Assembly: GCF_001424875.1 (NCBI RefSeq)
Contig: NZ_LMCT01000045.1
Coordinates: 124,108 to 188,107 of the forward strand
From: Kitasatospora sp. Root107
Lineage (GTDB): Bacteria > Actinomycetota > Actinomycetes > Streptomycetales > Streptomycetaceae
Reading direction: 5' to 3'
DNA: 64,000 bases
Shown piece by piece: positions 48,849 through 56,463 of this stretch. Each line of letters opens with the position of its first letter. Position 1 is the stretch's first letter. The position numbers and the translations under genes are program-made. The notes under the pieces were generated by a model, which saw nothing but the letters and a program-made list of their open reading frames with translations, was not told where the DNA came from and did not search any database.

Positions 48849-50813
48849 ATGTCCCGCAGGAATCCGCCCGTCCCCCGGCGGCTGCTCGCGGCTGCGGTGG
48901 CGGTCTGTGCCGCCACCGCGCTGACCGTCTCGGTGGCCGGTCCGGTCGCCGCCCATGGCAGCGACCCGACCGCCGGCACCCGCGCCGACACCCCGGCCGG
49001 GGCCCCGGCTGCCGCCCCGGCCGACGGTCAGGCCGACGGCAAGGCCAAGGCCAAGGCCGATCCGGACGAGGCGGCGGTGCTCGGCGAGGAGCACGCCCAG
49101 GAACACGCCCTGACCAGGCAGATGCTGGCCGCGGTCGGCGAGTACCCGCAGTCCACCCGGACCGAACGGCTGAAGGCGCTGGGGGAGTCCCAGGCCGCCG
49201 CCAACCTGGGCTTCGACCCCAGTGAGTCCGGGCGGTTCCGGGAGTACTTCCCGTCCCCCGACTTCGCCGCGCACATCGCCCAACTGCCCACCGGCAAGGT
49301 GCTGCTGTTCTCCTTCGAGCGGATCGAGAAGAACCCGCAGAAGGAGCCCGCGCCGACCGACACGATCGGCAAGGAGAACGCCGGCCGGGCGTACCTCTGG
49401 GACCCGGCCAAGGGCACCGGCACCGACGCCTTCACCAAGGTCACCCCGCCGGTGGTGAACATGCCGGACGGGCTCAACCAGCCGCGACCCGCGCCGTTCT
49501 TCTGCGCCGGGCACTCCTTCCTGCCCAACGGCATGCTCGGCGTCTTCGGCGGCAACCTGGGCGGCAACGGCGGCTCCGGTGCCAAGCTCTCGCTGGTCTT
49601 CGACCCCTGGCAGGAGGTCTGGTACCAGAACAAGGACATGGCGGTCGGTCGCTGGTACCCGAGCGTGGTGACCGGCATGGACGGCCGACAGCTCATCATG
49701 TCCGGCCAGTCCGAGCTGGGTTGGGGCACCCCGACCGCGATCGTGGAGCGCTTCCCGGCCCTCGACAAGGCGGTGCCGGTGGCGAAGACCGACAAGCCGG
49801 AGGGCTGGTCGATCGGGAAGTTCAAGGCGGACGCCCCGTTCAAGCGGGACTACCCCCACCTGTTCTCGCTGCGCGACGGCAAGATCTACGGGCTCGGCCG
49901 CAGCCCCGACCAGCAGTGGACCTTCGACATCAACTCCGAGACCAGGACCGCCCTGCCGGCCCGACCGGACAACCCGCCGGCGCCGGGCGCGATGGCCCCG
50001 CCGCAGGGCTTCGGCCGCAACTACGGCTCTGCCGTCCCGCTGCCGGCCGGCTTCCGCGGCCCGGACTCGGTGCTGGTGCTCGGCGGTGACCGCGACGACC
50101 CGAACACCTACCAGCTGGTCGGCGGCCAGTGGAGCAAGCAGCAGCCGCGGGCCTTCGGCCGTACCCAGGACGACACCCTGCTGCTCCCGGACGCCACCCT
50201 GCTCACCGTCAACGGCGCCTTCGACATCCGGGACTACGGCAACGGCACGTACAACCCGAACGCCGACCTGAAGTACCGGCAGACCGAACTCCGGGACGAG
50301 AACGGCAACTGGAAGCTCGGCCCGGCCCAGCGGCTGCCGCGCGGCTACCACTCCAACGCGGTGGTGCTGCCGGACGGCCGGGTGATGGTGACCGGTGACG
50401 AGCTCCAGCAGCTGGCCAACGACCCGGACATCAACGACGACATGAACGGCAGCATCGAGATCTACGAACCGGCCTACCTGCACCAGGGCAGCCGGCCCAA
50501 CCTCGGCATGGTGTTCAACCCCTCGGTCGCCTACAACGAGAAGATCACCGTCAGCAGCAGCACCCCCAACGACGTGACCCGCGCGGTGCTGCTCGCCCCG
50601 ACCACCGCGACCCACTCGGTCAACACCAGCCAGCGCCACCTGGAGTTGAGGATCAAGAGCCGCGGGGGCAGCTTCCTGGAGCTGCAGGCACCGCCCTCGG
50701 CGGCCGCCGCGCCGCCCGGCTACTACATGATCTTCCTGCTGAACGAGGAGGGTGCACCGAGCACCGCGGGCTGGGTCCAGCTGAAGCCCGCCTCGGGCGG
50801 TCAGACCCCCTGA
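48849..50813 (+). CDS. Secreted copper-radical oxidase (galactose oxidase/GlxA-like)
   Basis: A secreted 654-residue oxidase that should produce H2O2 from an alcohol or aldehyde. Signal peptide 1-35 (cleavage near VAA-HGS), an Ala/Pro/Lys-rich spacer, a kelch propeller and a C-terminal DUF1929 domain (ITVSSSTPNDVTRAVLLAPTTATHSVNTSQRHLEL, GYYMIFLLNEEGAPSTAGWVQL). Copper site by analogy with galactose oxidase: Cys219 (PFFCAGHSF) cross-linked to Tyr270 (GRWYPS), axial Tyr500 and His501 (RGYHSNAVVLPDG), and His589 (ATHSVN). S. lividans GlxA is the closest characterised type, but no cslA neighbour is present here. AGGAG lies 5 bp before ATG 48849. Substrate unknown. Confidence 0.9.
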   Translation: MSRRNPPVPRRLLAAAVAVCAATALTVSVAGPVAAHGSDPTAGTRADTPAGAPAAAPADGQADGKAKAKADPDEAAVLGEEHAQEHALTRQMLAAVGEYPQSTRTERLKALGESQAAANLGFDPSESGRFREYFPSPDFAAHIAQLPTGKVLLFSFERIEKNPQKEPAPTDTIGKENAGRAYLWDPAKGTGTDAFTKVTPPVVNMPDGLNQPRPAPFFCAGHSFLPNGMLGVFGGNLGGNGGSGAKLSLVFDPWQEVWYQNKDMAVGRWYPSVVTGMDGRQLIMSGQSELGWGTPTAIVERFPALDKAVPVAKTDKPEGWSIGKFKADAPFKRDYPHLFSLRDGKIYGLGRSPDQQWTFDINSETRTALPARPDNPPAPGAMAPPQGFGRNYGSAVPLPAGFRGPDSVLVLGGDRDDPNTYQLVGGQWSKQQPRAFGRTQDDTLLLPDATLLTVNGAFDIRDYGNGTYNPNADLKYRQTELRDENGNWKLGPAQRLPRGYHSNAVVLPDGRVMVTGDELQQLANDPDINDDMNGSIEIYEPAYLHQGSRPNLGMVFNPSVAYNEKITVSSSTPNDVTRAVLLAPTTATHSVNTSQRHLELRIKSRGGSFLELQAPPSAAAAPPGYYMIFLLNEEGAPSTAGWVQLKPASGGQTP

Positions 50814-50830
50814 CCCAACACCCGAATGCG

Positions 50831-50857
50831 CGGCCCGCCGTCCCCGACGGCGGGCCG
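50831..50857 (+). terminator. Terminator of copper-radical oxidase gene
   Basis: A perfect 12-bp stem (CGGCCCGCCGTC/GACGGCGGGCCG) with 3-nt loop, 17 bp after the stop. Confidence 0.8.
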
Positions 50858-50874
50858 TCGTCGTGTGGTCCGGT

Positions 50875-50894
50875 GTGATCTGCATGTGATCTGC
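50875..50894 (+). promoter_or_regulatory. Direct repeat upstream of conservon
   Basis: GTGATCTGC occurs twice with an 11-bp period (50875-50883 and 50886-50894), one helical turn, about 200 bp before cvnA. Candidate binding site for a regulator; not recognised. Confidence 0.3.
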
Positions 50895-51100
50895 GCCCAA
50901 AAGGCCACGTGAAAGGCCCAAATATGGTAGCCGATCAGTATGTTGAGGACCCGTCAGGGTGATCCGAAAAACCGGCTATGCTACTCCCGCCCAGCCGCGC
51001 CCACCCCATGTCCATCAAGGTGGGCGAGGACCGGAAAGGCCCTTCCCAGGCCGGTACGCGGCTCGTATGTCCGTACACCTTCCGACAGTTGAGGACGCTG

Positions 51101-52624
51101 ATGCTTGGTGCTGGAGAGACGCCCGGAGATCTGCGCCCCGCGCGCACGCTGGGATGGCTCCTGCCCACGGTGTTGACCGCGGCCGCGGCCGTCGTCGCCA
51201 CCTTCCTGATCGCCAAGGAGGCCCGGCCGGCCGTTGGTTGGTGCGGTGCGGTGGCCACCCTGGCGGTTGCCCTGGTGGCGGCCGAGGCGGCCCGCCGAGG
51301 CCGCGCGCTGACCGCCCTGCGCGAACGCTCGGCCCGCCAGGAGGCGGAGCTCAGAGGCCAGTTGGCCGCCCAGGAGGCAGAGACCGTCCAGCTCGCCGAG
51401 GTGCTGCCGCTGGCAGTGGCCCGGCTGCAGGCCGGCGAGTTCCTGGACGACGTGCTGCGCGAGCTGTCCCCCAGCAGCGCCGACTCGCCCGGCTTCCAGC
51501 AGGCCAGGCAGGCCGTGCTGCGGACGGTGCTCGAAGCGGTCGACGCCGAGGAGGGGCTGCGCGAGTCGGCCCAGCGGGCGTTCGTGAACATCGCCCGCCG
51601 GGTGCAGGCGATCGTGCACCGGCAGGCCCAGGACCTGCGCGAGATGGAGGACCGGCACGGCACCGACCCGGCCGTCTTCGACGACCTGCTCCGGCTGGAC
51701 CACGGCAACGCCCTGGTCGGCCGGCTGGCCGACTCGATCGCGGTGCTCGGTGGAGCGCGGCCAGGACGTCAGTGGAGCAAGGGAGTTCCGCTCTACAGCG
51801 TGCTGCGCGGCGCGGTCTCCCGAATCCTGGACTACCAGCGGGTCGAACTGCACCCGGTCTCCGAGGTCGCGGTGGTCGGCCCCGCGGTCGAGCCGCTGAT
51901 CCACGCGCTGGCCGAGCTGCTGGACAACGCCACCCGCTACTCCCCGCCGCACACCAACGTGCACCTGACCGCCGTCGAGGTGCAGACCGGCATCGCGATC
52001 GAGATCGAGGACGGCGGCCTGAGCCTGAGCGAGGAGGGCCGGGCCCGGGCCGAGCGGATGCTCCGCGAGGCGCAGGAGGGCATCGACCTCAACGACCTCG
52101 GCGAGACCCCCCGCCTCGGCCTCGCCGTGGTCGGCCGGCTGGCCCAGGCGTACGGCTTCCAGGTCTCGCTCCGCCCGTCCGCCTACGGTGGCGTGCGCGC
52201 GGTGCTGATCGTCCCGCAGGACCTGCTCACCGCCACCCCGGCGACCACCGATCGGGCGCACGGCATCGGCGTGGCCTCCGGCCCGCGCCGGGCGGCGCCG
52301 GCGTCGGCCCGTCCGGCCCTGGTGGCCCGGCACGCGGTGACCGCCCCGGCGGCCCGGCAGCCGTCGGGACCGCAGCCCTGGGAGCCGTCGGGACCGCAGC
52401 CCTGGGAGAACGAGCAGAACCCGGCAGTGACCGAGCGGGCCGCCAACGGCCTGCCGCAGCGTCGTCGGCACGCCGCCGCGACGAGCCGACCGGTGCCGAT
52501 CCCGCAGGCCGCCCCGGCGCCGGCACCGGAGCAGCCCGGGATGTGGCTGGCGGCGTTCGCCAACGGTGTGAACGGCCGGCCGGACCACCACAGTGACGAG
52601 TCCTCAGGTAAGGGTGAGCAGTGA
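51101..52624 (+). CDS. cvnA: Conservon sensor-kinase-like protein CvnA
   Basis: The membrane-bound first protein of the conservon, 507 residues. Two hydrophobic segments (about 17-37 and 44-62) are followed by a long helical region (coiled-coil-like, rich in Arg/Glu/Ala) with FDDLLRLDHGNALVGRLADSIAVLGG in the position of a dimerisation/phosphoacceptor helix, then a HATPase_c domain (ELLDNATRYSPPHTNV N-box; EIEDGGLSLSEEG; RLGLAVVGRLAQAYG). The C-terminal third is Pro/Ala-rich, including a tandem duplication of PSGPQPWE. Start ATG 51101 has GAGG seven bases upstream; an earlier in-frame ATG (51008) is less likely. Conservons form a membrane-associated complex resembling eukaryotic G-protein systems. 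Confidence 0.88.
   Translation: MLGAGETPGDLRPARTLGWLLPTVLTAAAAVVATFLIAKEARPAVGWCGAVATLAVALVAAEAARRGRALTALRERSARQEAELRGQLAAQEAETVQLAEVLPLAVARLQAGEFLDDVLRELSPSSADSPGFQQARQAVLRTVLEAVDAEEGLRESAQRAFVNIARRVQAIVHRQAQDLREMEDRHGTDPAVFDDLLRLDHGNALVGRLADSIAVLGGARPGRQWSKGVPLYSVLRGAVSRILDYQRVELHPVSEVAVVGPAVEPLIHALAELLDNATRYSPPHTNVHLTAVEVQTGIAIEIEDGGLSLSEEGRARAERMLREAQEGIDLNDLGETPRLGLAVVGRLAQAYGFQVSLRPSAYGGVRAVLIVPQDLLTATPATTDRAHGIGVASGPRRAAPASARPALVARHAVTAPAARQPSGPQPWEPSGPQPWENEQNPAVTERAANGLPQRRRHAAATSRPVPIPQAAPAPAPEQPGMWLAAFANGVNGRPDHHSDESSGKGEQ
52361..52408. repeat. 24-bp tandem duplication inside cvnA
   Basis: Two identical 24-bp units (52361-52384 and 52385-52408) encode PSGPQPWE twice in the disordered tail of CvnA. 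Recent, in-frame and length-variable in principle. Confidence 0.9.
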
Positions 52625-53028
52625 TTCAGCAGCGGGCCAACATGGACTGGATGCTCAAGGAACTGGCCGAGGGCGTACCGCAGACCCGGCACGTGGTGGT
52701 GCTGTCCTCGGACGGACTGCGGATGGCGCAGTACGGCACGGACACCGACACCGCGGACCGGCTGTCCGCCGCCTGCGCCGGACTGCAGAGTCTGGCCACC
52801 GCGATCGGCTCCGAGTTCCCGCACGGGGACGGGCGGATGCGGCTGGTGGTGATCGAGACCTCCGGCGGTTTCTTCTACCTGATGGCGGCCGGCGCCCGGG
52901 CCTACCTCGCGGTACTGGCCGACCAGGGCGTGGACGCCGGATTGATGGGCCAGCGGATGCGCGACCTGGTGGCCCGGATCGGCGAGCATCTGAGCACAGC
53001 CCCGCGCCATGGTGAGCAGGTCGCATGA
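52621..53028 (+). CDS. cvnB: Conservon protein CvnB, roadblock/LC7 domain
   Basis: A 135-residue roadblock/LC7 protein (VPQTRHVVVLSSDGLRMAQYG; GGFFYLMAAGARAYLAVLAD). In other bacteria such proteins act as regulators or GAP-like partners of MglA-type GTPases. It starts with GTG in a GTGA overlap with cvnA and ends in an ATGA overlap with cvnC. Confidence 0.9.
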   Translation: MIQQRANMDWMLKELAEGVPQTRHVVVLSSDGLRMAQYGTDTDTADRLSAACAGLQSLATAIGSEFPHGDGRMRLVVIETSGGFFYLMAAGARAYLAVLADQGVDAGLMGQRMRDLVARIGEHLSTAPRHGEQVA

Positions 53029-53384
53029 CCGACCCCGGCGCGGACTGGGAGGCGGGTAATCCCGAGCGGCTGTACGTGATCACGCGCGGACGCAGCGGGC
53101 TGACCGAGCGGGTCGTGCTCGACCTGGTCACCCTGGTCGTCGCCAAGTCCCGCCCGCAGCCCGCGATGCAGCCGGAACAGGCGGCGATTCTGCGGATCTG
53201 CGAGTCGCCGCTCTCGGTGGCGGAGGTCTCCGCCCACCTCAACCTGCCGATGAGCGTGGTCACCGTGCTGATCGCCGACCTGCTGACGGAGGACAGGGTC
53301 GAGGCCCGGGCCCCCGTCCCCAAGGCCGAACTCCCCGACCGTGCCCTGATCGAAGCGGTGATGAATGGACTTCAGAAGCTCTGA
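53025..53384 (+). CDS. cvnC: Conservon protein CvnC, DUF742
   Basis: A 119-residue DUF742 protein with a winged-helix-like middle (AAILRICESPLSVAEVSAHLNLPMSVVTVLIADLLTEDRV) and the RLYVITRGRSG N-terminal motif typical of conservon C proteins. Its role in the complex is unknown; the fold suggests possible DNA or protein binding. It overlaps cvnB by 4 bp and cvnD by 20 bp. Confidence 0.9.
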   Translation: MTDPGADWEAGNPERLYVITRGRSGLTERVVLDLVTLVVAKSRPQPAMQPEQAAILRICESPLSVAEVSAHLNLPMSVVTVLIADLLTEDRVEARAPVPKAELPDRALIEAVMNGLQKL

Positions 53385-53967
53385 GCCGGGCGGCCCGAGC
53401 GGGACCGATCTGCTGCCCGCCACCGCCGCCAGCGCCGTCAAGGTGGTGATCGTCGGTGGTTTCGGGGTGGGCAAGACCACCCTGGTCGGCTCGGTCAGCG
53501 AGATCCGTCCGCTGACCACCGAGGAGACCATGACCCGGGCCGGGGTCGAGGTGGACGACGTCACCGGCGTGGAGCGGAAGACCTCCACCACCGTCGCGAT
53601 GGACTTCGGCCGGATCACCATCTCCGACGAACTCGTGCTCTACCTCTTCGGCACTCCGGGCCAGCAGCGGTTCTGGTTCCTCTGGAACGGTCTGTTCGAA
53701 GGTGCGTTGGGTGCGGTGGTGCTGGTCGACACCCGCCGCCTCGAGGTCAGCTTCGACGTGATCGGGCGGCTGGAGGAGCGCGGCGTGCCCTTCGTGGTGG
53801 CCGTCAACACCTTCCCGGAGTCGCCGAGTCACCCGATCGACGAACTGCGGGCGGCGCTCGACCTGCCGGACGAGGTGCCGATCGTGGCCTGCGACGCCCG
53901 CAGCCGGGAGGCCAGCCGCGACGTGCTGCTCGCCCTGATGCGCTACCTGTACACGCTCAGCTCCTGA
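53365..53967 (+). CDS. cvnD: Conservon small GTPase CvnD
   Basis: A Ras/MglA-like GTPase of 200 residues. P-loop GGFGVGKTT, the switch region with TTEETMTRAGVEVDD, FGTPGQQRFWFLWNGL (G3, DxxG replaced by GTPG), VDTRR, and the base-specificity-like VAVNTFPE (NKxD-like, here NTFP) and ACDARS. The start ATG 53365 lies inside cvnC. The interplay with CvnB gives the GTPase/regulator pair of the conservon. Confidence 0.9.
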   Translation: MDFRSSEPGGPSGTDLLPATAASAVKVVIVGGFGVGKTTLVGSVSEIRPLTTEETMTRAGVEVDDVTGVERKTSTTVAMDFGRITISDELVLYLFGTPGQQRFWFLWNGLFEGALGAVVLVDTRRLEVSFDVIGRLEERGVPFVVAVNTFPESPSHPIDELRAALDLPDEVPIVACDARSREASRDVLLALMRYLYTLSS

Positions 53968-54014
53968 ACCCTCACCTCCTGACGTCTGCTCACACTCACT
54001 CCCGGAGACAACCC

Positions 54015-55424
54015 GTGACCACCCCCGACGGCCAGCTCACCCCGCCGCCCGGTTGCCCGGCCCACGGCCTCGGCACCGACCAGATACGGCGGCTGTACGG
54101 CCCGGAGGCCGAGGCGGACCCGAGCGGCCTGTACGAGAAGCTCCGCGCCGAGCACGGCTCGGTGGCGCCGGTGCTGCTGCACGGCGACCTGCCGGCCTGG
54201 CTGGTGGTCGGCCACTCGGCCAACCTGACCGTGATGCGCAACCCGTCCCGGTTCTCCCGGGACTCCCGGCGCTGGACGGCGTTCCAGCAGAACCAGGTGG
54301 CGATGGACTCGCCGCTGATGCCGGTGCTGGCCTGGCAGCCGCTCTGCCTGTTCGCGGACGGTGCCGAGCACCGCCGGCTGCGCGGCGCGGTCACCGACGC
54401 GCTGAACCGGTTCGACCGCCGGGGCATGCGACGGTACGTCACCCGGTTCGCCGACCAGCTGGTGGACGGCTTCACCGGCCGCGGCACGGTCGACCTGGTC
54501 GGCGAGTTCGCCGAGCACCTGCCGATGCTGGTGATGACCCAGCTGCTCGGTGCACCGGACGAGTACGGCCCCCAACTCGTGGTCGCCGCCCGGGACATGA
54601 TGCTCGGCACCGAGACCGCGATCGCCAGCAACGAGTACGTGGCCACCACGCTCCGTCAGCTGGTCGCCCGCAAGCGGACCGAGCCGGGCAACGACCTGGC
54701 CAGCTGGCTGATCCAGCACGAGGCCGAGCTCTCCGACGACGAGCTGATGGAGCACCTGCGGCTGGTGCTGCTGATGGCCAACGAGTCCACCGTGAACCTG
54801 ATCGCGGACACCCTGCGGATGGTGCTCACCGACAGCCGGTTCCGCGCCAACCTCTCCGGCGGTCACATGACCCTGCCGGACGCGCTGGACCAGGTGCTCT
54901 GGGACAGCCCGCCGCTGTCGATGATCCCGGGCCGCTGGGCCACCATCGACACCGAGCTCGGCGGCCAGCAGATCAAGGCCGGCGACATGCTGCTGCTCGG
55001 CCTGGCGGCCGGCAACGTCGACCCCGAGGTCCGCCCCGACCTGGACACCCCGCTCTACGGCAACCGCTCGCACCTGGCGTTCAGCGGCGGCCCGCACGAG
55101 TGCCCCGGCCAGGACGTCGGCCGCGCGATCGCCGAGACCGGCATCGACATCCTGCTCACCCGCCTGCCCGACCTCCAGCTCGCGGTCGCCGAGGAAGACC
55201 TCCGCTGGAGCGGCGCCTGGCTGGCCCGCCACCTGACCGGCCTCCCGGTCCGCTTCACCCCGGGCCGCCCGAAGCCCACCCCGCCGCCCGCCGCCCCGGT
55301 CGTCCCGGCCCAGGCACCCGCCCCGGTCACCCTGGCCGCAGAGCCCGTCGTGGCCGCCGCTCCGGCCGCCCCGGCCCCGCGCCGCAGCTGGTGGCGCCGC
55401 GTCTTCGGCCGCCGCCAGGGCTGA
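54015..55424 (+). CDS. cvnE: Conservon cytochrome P450, CYP157-like without ExxR
   Basis: A P450 of 469 residues. The heme-binding loop FSGGPHECPG (Cys363) is intact. The K-helix, normally ExxR, reads DQVLW (292-296) before DSPP, so both Glu and Arg are missing. This is the known hallmark of the CYP157 family, whose characterised member has EQSLW and which lies in conservons. The I-helix motif reads MANEST instead of AGxxT. A C-terminal Pro/Ala extension of about 50 residues ends with RRSWWRRVFGRR and could attach to a membrane or partner. It follows cvnD by 47 bp with start GTG 54015. Confidence 0.9.
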   Translation: MTTPDGQLTPPPGCPAHGLGTDQIRRLYGPEAEADPSGLYEKLRAEHGSVAPVLLHGDLPAWLVVGHSANLTVMRNPSRFSRDSRRWTAFQQNQVAMDSPLMPVLAWQPLCLFADGAEHRRLRGAVTDALNRFDRRGMRRYVTRFADQLVDGFTGRGTVDLVGEFAEHLPMLVMTQLLGAPDEYGPQLVVAARDMMLGTETAIASNEYVATTLRQLVARKRTEPGNDLASWLIQHEAELSDDELMEHLRLVLLMANESTVNLIADTLRMVLTDSRFRANLSGGHMTLPDALDQVLWDSPPLSMIPGRWATIDTELGGQQIKAGDMLLLGLAAGNVDPEVRPDLDTPLYGNRSHLAFSGGPHECPGQDVGRAIAETGIDILLTRLPDLQLAVAEEDLRWSGAWLARHLTGLPVRFTPGRPKPTPPPAAPVVPAQAPAPVTLAAEPVVAAAPAAPAPRRSWWRRVFGRRQG

Positions 55425-55429
55425 GAACG

Positions 55430-55465
55430 AAGGAAGGCCCCCACCGTGAGGTGGGGGCCTTCCTT
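55430..55465. terminator. Strong bidirectional hairpin, cvnE / tRNA-Lys copy 2
   Basis: A perfect 16-bp stem (55430-55445 with 55450-55465) with GTGA loop lies between the cvnE stop and the 3' end of the convergent tRNA gene. It resembles the hairpin after tRNA copy 1. Confidence 0.88.
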
Positions 55466-55467
55466 GT

Positions 55468-55555
55468 GTCTGTGCGCCGCCAGGGACTCGAACCCCGGAC
55501 CCGCTGATTAAGAGTCAGCTGCTCTAACCAACTGAGCTAGCGGCGCCTGTCTGAC
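55468..55555. repeat. 88-bp direct repeat, copy 2 (tRNA-Lys plus flanks)
   Basis: Identical to 43596-43683. Confidence 0.9.
55473..55546 (-). tRNA. tRNA-Lys (anticodon CTT), copy 2
   Basis: The same 74-nt cloverleaf as 43601-43674, base for base, in the same orientation. Anticodon CUU; CCA not encoded. Confidence 0.96.
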
Positions 55556-55613
55556 GTCGAAGACTGTACGCGACATCAGCAGGATCTCCGAAATCGTGAC
55601 CGTCCGGTCACGG

Positions 55614-55853
55614 TCAGCTCAGGGCCTCGGCGCCCTTGCGGGCGTAGAACCACCAGCAGACCATCAGGCAGACGGCGTAGAAGCCGACGAAGACCCAGAG
55701 TGAGCTGGTCACCGGGAAGAGCGCGAACGCCAGCAGCACCGCGTAGAGCACGCCGACCATTGAGAACAGCTCGCCGACCTCGTGGTACGGCATCCGCCGC
55801 CCGTTCGGGACCAGCCGGTGGGTCAGGTACAGGCCGAAGGCCATCAGCACCAT
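55614..55853 (-). CDS. Small membrane protein, unknown
   Basis: A 79-residue protein with three hydrophobic segments (MVLMAFGLYLTH; SMVGVLYAVLLAFALFPV; LWVFVGFYAVCLMVCWWF) and a short basic end. I do not recognise the family. ATG 55853 has GGAG ten bases upstream; ATG 55844 is also possible. It follows the next gene on the minus strand by 59 bp, so the two small membrane proteins are probably co-transcribed. Confidence 0.55.
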   Translation of the reverse strand: MVLMAFGLYLTHRLVPNGRRMPYHEVGELFSMVGVLYAVLLAFALFPVTSSLWVFVGFYAVCLMVCWWFYARKGAEALS

Positions 55854-55912
55854 CGGCGGACTGCTCCGGCCGGGACGAGTACGCCCCGGCCGGTGACCCT
55901 CCCCGGGCTCGG

Positions 55913-56212
55913 TCAGGCGGTCTGGTGGTGCCGTCCTGCCACCTGCGCGTCGTGCCGGCGGCCCAGCCAGCCCATCAGGGCGAACAGGGTGGTGGCCCAG
56001 ACCAGGCTGAACAGCGACAGGGCGATCGCGTTGTCGGTCTGCACGGCCACCAGGACCAGGCCGATCGACAGTGACAGCAGCAGCGCGATGGTCATCGGCC
56101 GGACCTGCTCCAGCAGGTGCCAGGCGCCGCGCGGCCCGCCGACCCGACGGGGCTTGGCGTACCGCTCCGGGCCGAACTCCGCCTCGGCTTCCATTTCGGG
56201 TTCCATCACCAT
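55913..56212 (-). CDS. Small membrane protein with acidic N-terminus, unknown
   Basis: A 99-residue protein. The first 40 residues are hydrophilic and acidic (EPEMEAEAEFGPE), followed by two transmembrane segments (TIALLLSLSIGLVLVAV and ALSLFSLVWATTLFALMGWL) and a His/Arg-rich tail. Not recognised. ATG 56212 has GGAGGTGA seven bases upstream, which settles the start. Confidence 0.65.
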   Translation of the reverse strand: MVMEPEMEAEAEFGPERYAKPRRVGGPRGAWHLLEQVRPMTIALLLSLSIGLVLVAVQTDNAIALSLFSLVWATTLFALMGWLGRRHDAQVAGRHHQTA

Positions 56213-56311
56213 CCCACTCACCTCCGGGAAAGGCCGGGCGGCGGGTGACCGACCGGCTGGATACCTCCAGCCTGCGCCGATCACCCGCCGCCTGCGCGCC
56301 CGAGCAGGAGT

Positions 56312-56461
56312 GTGGCCACCCGCAGGCGGGTTCGAGTCGGCCGGCTCCGGGCCAGGCTGGGTGCGCTGGCCGTGTCCGCTCCGCTCGCCGACCACCCGCT
56401 GGTGGCCAGGATCGTGCTCCGCCGTTACGCGCTGGGCCAGCTCCAACTGGCCCGGCCCTAG
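56312..56461 (+). CDS. Possible 49-residue basic protein
   Basis: A short reading frame from GTG 56312 to TAG 56461 encodes an Arg/Leu-rich peptide (MATRRRVRVGRLRARLGALAV...). The codon pattern is GC-rich, but it has no family signature and AGGAG is only one base before the GTG. It fills the gap between the phospholipase stop and the small membrane genes. Coding status doubtful. Confidence 0.2.
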   Translation: MATRRRVRVGRLRARLGALAVSAPLADHPLVARIVLRRYALGQLQLARP

Positions 56462-56463
56462 TC

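Noticed and set aside
43596..55555. tRNA-flanked segment as an integrated element with att sites
   Set aside because: No integrase, excisionase, relaxase or phage gene lies between the tRNAs, both repeats are complete tRNA genes with terminators, and the cargo is typical core content such as the conservon. Duplication is the simpler reading.
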